Source: Chitinophaga sp. Ak27 (lineage in GTDB: Bacteria; Bacteroidota; Bacteroidia; Chitinophagales; Chitinophagaceae). From it: a stretch of DNA of 64,000 bases. This document shows, piece after piece, positions 27,201-34,270 of the stretch (the first letter of the stretch is position 1; the number at the start of each line of letters is the position of its first letter). The notes beneath the pieces were generated by a model. It was not told where the DNA came from. It searched no databases and saw only the letters and a list, made by a program, of their open reading frames with translations. Made by a program: the position numbers and the translations under genes. Where the stretch lies: positions 1 through 64,000 of the forward strand of contig NZ_JABAOB010000008.1 in the NCBI RefSeq assembly GCF_012726295.1, given 5' to 3'.

Positions 27201-28081
27201 ATATAGCGCCAATTATCATTCACGGTACCGCCTATACAATGAGTAAGGGCGATTTTCTGCTGAAGGATGGTACGGTAACAGTTAAATACCTGCCACGTAT
27301 TACGCCACAGGATACTTCCTGGGGAGATAACTACAGCGCACGTACGAAAAGTATCAGCCGGTATTTCAGACAGCAGTATGAAGTGCTGCGGGCAGAGATA
27401 GAGGTACCGAAATATTTCCGGGAGCAGCTGAAGTACAATTACATTTATAAAGGGCCGGTACTGGAGTGGTATATGCGGGTGAAAACCGCCATGGAAAAGA
27501 ACTATGAGCTGTTTCACGAATTGCTTCCTACAAGCGGCCGTATCCTGGATATAGGTTGTGGGTATGGTTTCATGGACTACATGCTTACCTGGACAGCCCC
27601 AGGGCGTGAAATTACCGGCATCGACTACGACGAAGAGAAGATAGCTACAGCGGCCTGGTGTTACCAGAAGCCAGGACAGCTGCAGTTTATACACGGCGAT
27701 ATTTCCCAAACGCCGTTTGAAAAATACGATGCCTTTATTTTAAGTGATGTATTGCATTACCTGCAGCCTGTGGCACAGGAAGCGCTGTTGCTGCAATGTA
27801 TAAGCAGGCTTACCCCGGATGGTGTTATCGTGGTACGCGATGGCGATAGCGATATGGCCAAAAGGCACGAGGGAACAAAGTTTACAGAGTTTATGTCTAC
27901 AAAAGTGTTTGGGTTTAATAAAACGGGTAATCAGCAGTTATCGTTTTTTTCCGCTTCACATGTGCGTAACCTGGTCAGCAAATATGGTGCGGTAGCGGAG
28001 CAGATAGACAATACCCGGTATACCTCGAATGTAATATTTGTGATAAAAAAACTTCCCCAAAAAAATTATGCACAGCTATGA
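24197..28081 (+). CDS. RND/MMPL exporter fused to PlsC acyltransferase and SAM methyltransferase
   Basis: An unusual 1294-residue triple-domain protein. Residues ~1-850 form an MMPL/RND-type exporter with two membrane blocks (~270-430 and ~660-800), each followed by conserved segments such as GLGDDYSIFMMDG (~730). Residues ~880-1060 form a PlsC-type acyltransferase with NHQSFLD (H908, the HX4D motif) and EGTRS (~976-980). Residues ~1100-1260 form a class I methyltransferase with RILDIGCGYG (~1114-1123). The reading frame is continuous. It probably acylates, methylates and exports the pigment lipid. In known aryl-polyene operons these activities are usually separate genes. It overlaps both neighbours (8 and 14 nt). 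Confidence 0.87.
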   Translation: MGSLFVAIYNFFEQRKFWLWCCTLLSFLLVGYFAAQIKLEEDITKILPQDKKLDKLQQVFQDSRFADKLIVTISQKDTTQAAQPDSLTAYAADLATQAGAQLSPYIKQIQSQAQDSMVMGLMQVIQQHLPIFLEEKDYVKIDSLLQPAKLQESLQYDYNTLISPAGLVLKKMIQADPVGISWIGIRKLQHLQVDDQYELYDNYVITKDHKHVLIFITPANPPGATKINAQFLRGLDKIKDSLDQHYPGVAASYFGGTAVSVGNATQLRQDTFLTQGITIVLLVVLIALFFRKKRSPVLVMLPVIFGGLFSLAWIYVVKGHISVMAMGAGAVVLGIAVNYSLHVFNHYRHSHDIREVINDLAMPMTLGSFTTVGGFFCLQFVESPMLRDVGLFAALSLVGAALFSLVFLPHWIVIGQHARQQHAHHDNWLDKLSAYKPEKNKYLVGAIFLLTIVFFYTARNVSFESDMMRMNYMTPQLKAAEAHLNAVNTYIAQSVYVVSDGRNLESALENGEQLMPVIQQLQEKGIVKKYAGVQALLLSEKEQQSRIDRWNHYWQAAGANKRAALLAYLRQEGARFGFSATAFNNFDALLHKDFRPLSAEAVKTLQSGNLGDFIIQKNGATSVVTLLKVDPAHKQAVYSAMENLPGTTVLDKQYAANRLVEVIKDEFNSIAWMTSLLVFFALLLSYGRIELALITFIPMAVSWIWILGIMGLFGIKFNIVNIILSTFIFGLGDDYSIFMMDGLLQEYKTGKKTLSSFKSSIFLSAITTVLGLGVLIFAKHPSLKSIALISIIGISTVVLISQVIIPFLFNWLITNRIKKNYAPWTLKGWSLSVFSFTYFTVGCLLLTVIGTVLIRLNPFNKEKGKLLYHRILSAYTHSVLYIMGNVKKRIINPANEQFEKPAVIISNHQSFLDILVSTMLHPKVILLTNQWVWRSPVFGAVVRLADYYPVADGAEGAIEKLKQRVAEGYSIVVYPEGTRSPDPVIKRFHKGAFYIAEQLGLDIAPIIIHGTAYTMSKGDFLLKDGTVTVKYLPRITPQDTSWGDNYSARTKSISRYFRQQYEVLRAEIEVPKYFREQLKYNYIYKGPVLEWYMRVKTAMEKNYELFHELLPTSGRILDIGCGYGFMDYMLTWTAPGREITGIDYDEEKIATAAWCYQKPGQLQFIHGDISQTPFEKYDAFILSDVLHYLQPVAQEALLLQCISRLTPDGVIVVRDGDSDMAKRHEGTKFTEFMSTKVFGFNKTGNQQLSFFSASHVRNLVSKYGAVAEQIDNTRYTSNVIFVIKKLPQKNYAQL

Positions 28082-29588
28082 TGTCATCATTATAGGCAGC
28101 GGCCTTGGAGGCCTTGTTTGTGGCGCTATCCTCAGCCAGCACGGCTATCGTGTTTGTATTTATGAAAAAAACCGGCAGGCAGGTGGTTGCCTGCAAACCT
28201 ATTCCCGGGAGAAAGTCATCTTTGATTCAGGCGTACATTATATTGGTGGCCTGGCTCCGGGCGAAAATCTGTATAAAGTATTTAAATACCTGGACATCTA
28301 CGATAAGCTGAAGCTGAAACGTATGGATATGGACGGCTTCGATCATATCAGCTTTGCCGGGGATGATAAAATATACAAATTGGCCCAGGGTGAGGAAAAC
28401 TTTATCCGCACCTTGCTGGCCGATTTCCCCGAAGAAGAAGCCGCGCTGCGGGCTTACTGCGATAAGATCAGTGAAGTATGCAGCAAGTTCCCGCTGTACA
28501 ATCTCCGTACGGGCGACTATGAAGAAAAGCGCAGCGTACTGCAGCTCAATACCGCCAGCTACCTGCGCAGTATTACCAGCAACGAAAAATTGCAACAAGT
28601 ATTGGCAGGCAATAACCTGTTATACGCCGGCATGGCCGAAAAAACACCTTTTTACGTACATGCGTTGGTGTTAAACAGCTATATGAAAAGCTCCTGGAAA
28701 TGCGTGGATGGCGGCTCTCAGATAGGAAAATTGCTATGTCAGCGTATCCGGGAAAATGGCGGCAACATTATCCGGAATATGGCGGTAACGGATATCCAGG
28801 GAGAAGGCGACCAGGTAAACCATATTGTCTTACAGGATGGCACCCGCGCAAGAGCTACTCATTATATCTCTAATCTGCACCCGGCGCAAACGATGGCCAT
28901 GACCCATAGCGATACGCTCCGGAGCGCTTACCGTAACCGCGTGCAGCAGCTGGAAAACTCGGTAGGCGCGTTTGTATTGAACGTAGTGTTGAAACCCGGT
29001 ACATTCAGGTATCTCAACTATAATCATTATTACCATGCTGCCCCCGACGCCTGGGCGGGCATCGACTATCGTGTGGAGGAATGGCCGCAAACTTATGCGA
29101 TGTATGTATCGGCCAGTTCCCGGCATGAAACCTATGCCGATAGCCTGTCGGTAATGACGTATATGCGGTATGCCGAAATGGAACCCTGGCAACATACCAT
29201 CCATACCGTGCAACAACCGGAAGGCCGGGGCGCCGGCTATGAGGCATTTAAACAACAAAAGGCCAACCTGCTGATCGATTGCGTGGAAAAGCAATTCCCG
29301 GGATTCCGGAACTGTATACAATCGTATTACGTGGCTACGCCATTGTCGTACCGCGACTATATCGGTACCGGGGATGGCAGCATGTACGGTATTATGAAAG
29401 ATAGCGCAGATCCGTTACGGACCATGATATCAGCCCGTACTAAATTATCCAATTTGTATCTTACGGGTCAAAACCTGAACTTGCATGGAATTTTAGGAGT
29501 GACCATCAGTGGCGTCATCACCTCGGCAGAATTGCTGGGCATGGACTTCCTGGTAGATGAAATTAATCAGTCAATCAATATAAAGTGA
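28068..29588 (+). CDS. FAD/NAD(P)-dependent oxidoreductase, CrtI/retinol saturase-like
   Basis: A 506-residue flavoprotein. The N terminus has the CrtI-type FAD motif VIIIGSGLGGLVCGAILS followed by YEKNRQAGG, and the C terminus has the matching NLYLTGQNLNLHGILGVTISG. Relatives desaturate, saturate or isomerise carotenoid-like polyenes, so an action on the conjugated chain (isomerisation or tuning of double bonds) is plausible. The exact reaction is unknown. It overlaps the fusion protein by 14 nt and the next gene by 4 nt. Confidence 0.82.
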   Translation: MHSYDVIIIGSGLGGLVCGAILSQHGYRVCIYEKNRQAGGCLQTYSREKVIFDSGVHYIGGLAPGENLYKVFKYLDIYDKLKLKRMDMDGFDHISFAGDDKIYKLAQGEENFIRTLLADFPEEEAALRAYCDKISEVCSKFPLYNLRTGDYEEKRSVLQLNTASYLRSITSNEKLQQVLAGNNLLYAGMAEKTPFYVHALVLNSYMKSSWKCVDGGSQIGKLLCQRIRENGGNIIRNMAVTDIQGEGDQVNHIVLQDGTRARATHYISNLHPAQTMAMTHSDTLRSAYRNRVQQLENSVGAFVLNVVLKPGTFRYLNYNHYYHAAPDAWAGIDYRVEEWPQTYAMYVSASSRHETYADSLSVMTYMRYAEMEPWQHTIHTVQQPEGRGAGYEAFKQQKANLLIDCVEKQFPGFRNCIQSYYVATPLSYRDYIGTGDGSMYGIMKDSADPLRTMISARTKLSNLYLTGQNLNLHGILGVTISGVITSAELLGMDFLVDEINQSINIK

Positions 29589-31276
29589 AACAAAAGAAAC
29601 GAAGCGGCTGGAAAAAATTAGGACGCATACTGTTATATATCATCGGGTTTTTCCTGCTGCTCATTGTAGGGCTGGCCATTTACCTGGTGGCCGTGAGCAA
29701 AATGCCGCCGCCGGTGGTGGCAGATCAGCGTGCGTTGCAACTGCAACGCAAAGAGCTGGATAGCACCTGTTATACGCTCGGTAACAACTGGTTTCGGAAA
29801 AGTAACAGCGGCCTATATGAGATGTATGTGGAAGGTGCGCCTTTTGAACGCGGGGTGATCAATGGTAAGCTCTCCGGTGAGTTGATCCGCCGCCAGGAAG
29901 ACGTGTTTGTAGCCCAGTTCAGTAAGATGGTGCCCTCTAAGTTCATGCTTCACTTCCTGAAATATTTTATAGGCTGGTTCAACCGCGATCTGGCCAGTCA
30001 TGTGCCGGAAGAGTTTAAGGAAGAAATTTATGGAGAATCATTTTCTGCTTCTCCCAACTACGATTACATTGGTACCAACTATGCCCGTTTGATGAATTAT
30101 CATGCGGCACACGATATAGGCCATGCACTGCAAGGCATGATGCTGGTAGGTTGTACGTCTTTTGGCACCTGGAACGACCAGTCGGCCGATAGCAACCTGA
30201 TTATCGGGCGCAATTTCGACTTTTATATGGGCGACGATTTTGCGAAAGAAAAGATGGTGGTATTTTATCGCCCGGAAAAAGGGCATAAGTTCATGTTTGT
30301 GACCTGGGGCGGTTTTACAGGGGTGGTATCCGGTATGAATGACCAGGGCCTCACCGTGACCATCAATGCTGCCAAAACCAGCGTGCCTACCGCCGCTGCT
30401 ACGCCGGTATCGCTGGTAGCCCGGGAAATCCTGCAATATGCGGGTAATATTTCCGAAGCCTGGAATATCGCTGCCAAGCGGGAAATGTTTGTATCGGAAT
30501 CTTTCCTGGTTGGCTCGGCAGCTGATAATAAAGCGGTGCTCATTGAAAAAACGCCGGAGGGAATGGATATGTACAGTTCTGGCAAAAACACCATTACCTG
30601 TACCAATCATTTCCAGGGCGACTCACTCGGTAACCTGGCTTCCAACAAGCTGCAGATGAAAGAAAGTGCATCAGAATACCGTTACGAAAGATTGAAAGAG
30701 CTGATGCAGGAAAACGGGCCTAATACAGTACAGAAAACGGTGAACATCCTCCGCGACCGCGGTGGTTTACATAATGCCAATATTGGCCTGGGGAATGAGA
30801 AAGCCATCAACCAGTTGATTGCCCATCATTCTATCGTATTTGAACCTAAAAAACAAATGGTGTGGATATCTACTGCGCCGTGGCAGCTGGGGCAGTTTGT
30901 AGCCTATGATCTGAACAAGATATTCAGTATGCACGGCCTGGATTCCGATCATGAGGTATACGACAGTGCCCAAACTATTCCGGCAGATAGCTTCTTGCTA
31001 TCAAAAGAGTATGTTGCCTTTAATACTTACCGGCAGCTGAGAGACCAGATAAAAGAAGGTAAAACAGTAGATATTAACGCACTGATTGCGTCTAACCCGG
31101 CATACTATCATACATATGTGCTGGCAGGCGATTATGCGTTTAAGCGCAAGGAGTATGCGGCTGCCAAGAAATATTATGAAACAGGCTTAACGAAAGTCAT
31201 TGCCACCAAAGGAGAGGAAGATCATATCCGTAAACAGCTGGAGTTATGTAATGCAAAATTGCAGGCGAACCACTAA
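29585..31276 (+). CDS. Membrane-anchored C45-family Ntn acyltransferase/hydrolase
   Basis: A 563-residue protein with an N-terminal membrane anchor (~13-37) and an Ntn-hydrolase domain of the acyl-CoA:6-aminopenicillanic acid acyltransferase type. The expected self-cleavage site is Gly189-Cys190 in LVGCTSFGTWN, followed by IIGRNFDF. A C-terminal ~100 residues look helical and TPR-like (DYAFKRKEYAAAKKYYETG). In the pigment operon it is a good candidate for moving the polyene acyl group onto an alcohol or amine acceptor, but simple hydrolysis is possible. The start is GTG 29585, overlapping the upstream stop by 4 nt. Confidence 0.78.
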   Translation: MKQKKRSGWKKLGRILLYIIGFFLLLIVGLAIYLVAVSKMPPPVVADQRALQLQRKELDSTCYTLGNNWFRKSNSGLYEMYVEGAPFERGVINGKLSGELIRRQEDVFVAQFSKMVPSKFMLHFLKYFIGWFNRDLASHVPEEFKEEIYGESFSASPNYDYIGTNYARLMNYHAAHDIGHALQGMMLVGCTSFGTWNDQSADSNLIIGRNFDFYMGDDFAKEKMVVFYRPEKGHKFMFVTWGGFTGVVSGMNDQGLTVTINAAKTSVPTAAATPVSLVAREILQYAGNISEAWNIAAKREMFVSESFLVGSAADNKAVLIEKTPEGMDMYSSGKNTITCTNHFQGDSLGNLASNKLQMKESASEYRYERLKELMQENGPNTVQKTVNILRDRGGLHNANIGLGNEKAINQLIAHHSIVFEPKKQMVWISTAPWQLGQFVAYDLNKIFSMHGLDSDHEVYDSAQTIPADSFLLSKEYVAFNTYRQLRDQIKEGKTVDINALIASNPAYYHTYVLAGDYAFKRKEYAAAKKYYETGLTKVIATKGEEDHIRKQLELCNAKLQANH

Positions 31277-31287
31277 AAGTAACTGTT

Positions 31288-31665
31288 ATGATTATAGGTA
31301 TTGGAACAGACATTGTGGAGGTGCCCCGCGTCGCGGCCAAGCTGGCTAAGGGCGAGGGATTTCGCAACCTGGTATTCACGCCCTATGAAATTACCTATTG
31401 CGAAAAACAGGCTGCTCCGGCCGATAGCTATGCTGCCCGCTTCGCTGCCAAGGAAGCAGTGTTGAAAGCTATGGGAACCGGTTGGGGCAACGGTGGTATT
31501 AATTTCGACGAAATAGAAATACGCAACGATGAAGCCGGGAAACCGGAAGTATACCTGATTGGCAAGGGAGCAGCCATGTACGCTACCATGGGCATCAGAA
31601 AAATATGGGTGTCTTTATCCCATGAAAAAAGCGCCGCCGTAGCCATGGTCATTATTGAAGGATAA
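31288..31665 (+). CDS. acpS: Holo-[acyl-carrier-protein] synthase
   Basis: A 125-residue phosphopantetheinyl transferase. It shows IIGIGTDIVEVPR at the N terminus (Mg/CoA-binding Asp) and FAAKEAVLKAMGTG, the second AcpS signature. It transfers the CoA arm to Ser39 of ACP 1 and Ser42 of ACP 2. Whether it also serves fatty-acid ACP depends on whether the genome has another AcpS outside the window. It lies 11 nt after the C45 gene and 14 nt before the ligase. Confidence 0.92.
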   Translation: MIIGIGTDIVEVPRVAAKLAKGEGFRNLVFTPYEITYCEKQAAPADSYAARFAAKEAVLKAMGTGWGNGGINFDEIEIRNDEAGKPEVYLIGKGAAMYATMGIRKIWVSLSHEKSAAVAMVIIEG

Positions 31666-31679
31666 ATTTTAAGCCGAAG

Positions 31680-32972
31680 ATGTATATACCAGATATTGAA
31701 CTACAGCCGAAAGCAGCCATCAGGGCTTACCAGGAGAAAGAAGTACTACGCCTGCTGGGCTACCTGCGTGAATTTTCGCCGTTCTATAAAGCATGGTTTA
31801 AAAAACATAACATTGCTGCCGACCAGGTTCAGTCGCTGGAAGCCTTTTCTATGATTCCACCGGTAACCAAAGAAGATTTACAGGAACACAACTGGGAATT
31901 CCTTTGCGTAGATAAAAGTAAGATTGCGGAATATACTACCACTTCCGGTACCCTCGGTCGCCCCGTTATTATTGCCCTCACAGAAAAAGACCTGCAACGT
32001 TTAAGCTACAATGAATACATTTCTTTTTGTTGCGCCGAAGGAACAGACAACGATATTTACCAGCTGATGCTCACGCTGGATCGCCAGTTTATGGCAGGTA
32101 TGGCGTATTACAATGGTATACGTAAACTCGGCGCCGGCGTATTGCGCGTAGGTCCAGGCGTGCCCAGCATGCAATGGGAAAATATACAGCGTATACAGCC
32201 CACCGTTATTGTAGGCGTACCTTCCTTTATCGTAAAGCTCATTGCCTACGCGAAAGAACATAATATCGACATTAATAGAACATCTGTAAAGAAAGCCGTG
32301 TGTATTGGAGAAAATATCCGGAATACGGATTTTTCGCTGAATGTATTAGGCAAGAAAATTACAGAGCAATGGGATATTAAATTGTATTCCACCTATGCTT
32401 CTACCGAAATGCAGACGGCCTTTACAGAGTGTAAAGCCGGCAATGGCGGGCATCATCATCCTGAGCTGTTGTACGTGGAATTACTGGATGAAAACAACCA
32501 GCCGGTAGCTCCCGGCGAAGAGGGCGAAGTTACCATTACCACCCTGGGCGTAGAAGGCATGCCCCTGTTGCGTTATAAGACCGGCGATATCTGTCAGTAT
32601 CATTACGATACTTGCAGCTGCGGCAGGCATACTTTACGCTTATCTCCCGTAATAGGACGTAAAAAACAGATGATCAAGTACAAGGGGACCACCCTGTACC
32701 CACCTGCGCTGTTCGACCTGCTGAACGATATGGAAGATGTGAAAGAGTTTGTAGTAGAAGTATATTCCAATGAACTGGGTACTGATGAAATTCTCCTGCA
32801 CCTATGGCCCCGCGAAGAGTCGGAAGAAATGGACCGCAAAATAAAATCTTATCTCCAGGCCAAGTTACGGGTAATCCCCCAGGTGCGGTATACCAGCCAA
32901 CAGGAAATTATGCGTATGCAGTTCCCGGAAAACAGCCGCAAACCAGTAAAGTTTTTAGATAACAGAAATTAG
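31680..32972 (+). CDS. Adenylate-forming ligase (PaaK-like), coumarate activation
   Basis: A 430-residue ANL-family enzyme of the phenylacetate-CoA ligase type. The ATP loop is YTTTSGTLGRP (about residue 85-95), the middle has STYASTEMQTAFTEC, and the C-terminal hinge is GRKKQMIKYKGTTLYP. A Cys-rich loop (CQYHYDTCSCGRH) fits the zinc site of this subfamily. It should activate 4-coumarate from the ammonia-lyase and load it on CoA or ACP, matching ApeH. Last gene of the operon; a convergent gene ends 11 nt away and no terminator is visible. Confidence 0.85.
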   Translation: MYIPDIELQPKAAIRAYQEKEVLRLLGYLREFSPFYKAWFKKHNIAADQVQSLEAFSMIPPVTKEDLQEHNWEFLCVDKSKIAEYTTTSGTLGRPVIIALTEKDLQRLSYNEYISFCCAEGTDNDIYQLMLTLDRQFMAGMAYYNGIRKLGAGVLRVGPGVPSMQWENIQRIQPTVIVGVPSFIVKLIAYAKEHNIDINRTSVKKAVCIGENIRNTDFSLNVLGKKITEQWDIKLYSTYASTEMQTAFTECKAGNGGHHHPELLYVELLDENNQPVAPGEEGEVTITTLGVEGMPLLRYKTGDICQYHYDTCSCGRHTLRLSPVIGRKKQMIKYKGTTLYPPALFDLLNDMEDVKEFVVEVYSNELGTDEILLHLWPREESEEMDRKIKSYLQAKLRVIPQVRYTSQQEIMRMQFPENSRKPVKFLDNRN

Positions 32973-32983
32973 CCGTTATTTAT

Positions 32984-33472
32984 TCAAAACCCCATCACCG
33001 CTATATCTTTCGGGTTATCCAGCTTCGTGCTTTTCCGTTCGCCCCCTACCATTACATGAATCATATTTGTTTGTGCAGGATGTCTTTCATACAGCAGGTT
33101 ATTTTTAACCTGTACCTGTTTAGGTGCAGGAACATTTTCCGCTTCCAGGAAACTCCATACGGCGTCTTCTTCTATCTTATAACCAATGAAATGTAAGGGA
33201 ACTGTTTTACCATCTAAGGTAATGATGAGGTGCCGGGACAGGTAACCGGCAATATAACCCTCTACCTGTGGGCGATTGGCAGGATGAGTGATGTCGAAAG
33301 ACGTTTTATATTCCGCTTTGAGCGTATTTTCCAGGTCATCCGCAAAAATACGGCAGCTTACCTGCAGCTCTTTCTTAGCGGCATTATGCGAAATCTCTGT
33401 TACACTGGCATAAAAAGGATGAACGGCTGTCAGCCACAAAGTCATCCACCATTTACAAAATAATAAGCCCAC
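32984..33472 (-). CDS. DUF6702-like exported protein
   Basis: A 162-residue protein with an N-terminal hydrophobic signal ending just before HPFYASVTEISHN, the recurring start of the mature part in the Bacteroidota DUF6702 family. Function is unknown. It is divergent from the HupE/UreJ-like gene and close to an M1 peptidase, a gene set I associate with this family in other Bacteroidota. The start could be ATG 33472 or the internal ATG 33445. A minus-strand TATTTTTG at 33500-33507 may be its -7 element. Confidence 0.7.
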   Translation of the reverse strand: MGLLFCKWWMTLWLTAVHPFYASVTEISHNAAKKELQVSCRIFADDLENTLKAEYKTSFDITHPANRPQVEGYIAGYLSRHLIITLDGKTVPLHFIGYKIEEDAVWSFLEAENVPAPKQVQVKNNLLYERHPAQTNMIHVMVGGERKSTKLDNPKDIAVMGF

Positions 33473-33680
33473 CTCTTTATATTTTTATTTTCCGGAAGAC
33501 AAAAATACACTTTAAGCCGCCATATTCTCCGCTCACAACCCCGATTTTTTGGTTCAACACATTTGTATATTGATTTTTGGAGAACATTATTATCTTGTGT
33601 GCTTTGAAAATTAAAATACCAGTGAACGCAAATGTAAACTTGGTAAAGCAATCATAACCAAAATATAGCAGGGCAGGGCA

Positions 33681-34262
33681 ATGGATGAGTTGTATTTTCA
33701 GCTGGGATGGCAGCATATTATCAATTGGGACGCTTACGATCACATTCTTTTTGTAATAGCACTAAGTGCTATTTACCTGTTGCGCGACTGGAGAAAAGTA
33801 CTGGTATTGGTAACGGCGTTTACAGTAGGTCATTCTATTACGCTGGCCTTGAGTGTGTTACATATTATCCGCATACCCGGGCCGCTGGTGGAGTTCCTGA
33901 TACCGGTTACAATATGCGTTACCGCCGTGTCTAACATCCTGAAAAGGGAAGATGAGCCACAGAACCTGCAACTGAACTATTTCTACGCATTGTTTTTTGG
34001 ATTGATTCACGGGCTGGGGTTCTCCAATTACCTGAAGAGTTTATTGGGCAGCCAGGCCAACATCGTACAATCACTCCTGGGATTTAACCTGGGGTTGGAA
34101 TTCGGGCAGATCATCATCGTGATGAGCATACTGCTGGTATCTACGATGATCGTGAAAATCAGTCACGTAAAACGCCGTGACTGGAACATGTTCCTGTCGT
34201 CGGCCACCTTTGGAGTCGCATTTTTAATGGTTATACAAGGCGTTAGATCGCTGTTTTTTTAA
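33681..34262 (+). CDS. HupE/UreJ-like membrane protein
   Basis: A 193-residue polytopic membrane protein with about six helices. GHSITLALSVL and FFGLIHGLGFSNYL carry the His residues typical of the HupE/UreJ_2 family, often linked to nickel or metal handling in hydrogenase or urease loci. No hydrogenase or urease gene is in the window, so the role here is open. It ends 8 nt before the M1 peptidase, with which it probably shares a transcript. Confidence 0.75.
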   Translation: MDELYFQLGWQHIINWDAYDHILFVIALSAIYLLRDWRKVLVLVTAFTVGHSITLALSVLHIIRIPGPLVEFLIPVTICVTAVSNILKREDEPQNLQLNYFYALFFGLIHGLGFSNYLKSLLGSQANIVQSLLGFNLGLEFGQIIIVMSILLVSTMIVKISHVKRRDWNMFLSSATFGVAFLMVIQGVRSLFF

Positions 34263-34270
34263 TACTGTTT

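Noticed and set aside
24197..28081. The triple fusion as a possible frameshift or assembly artefact
   Set aside because: The frame is open for 1294 codons without a break, and each of the three domains shows its motifs in the same frame.
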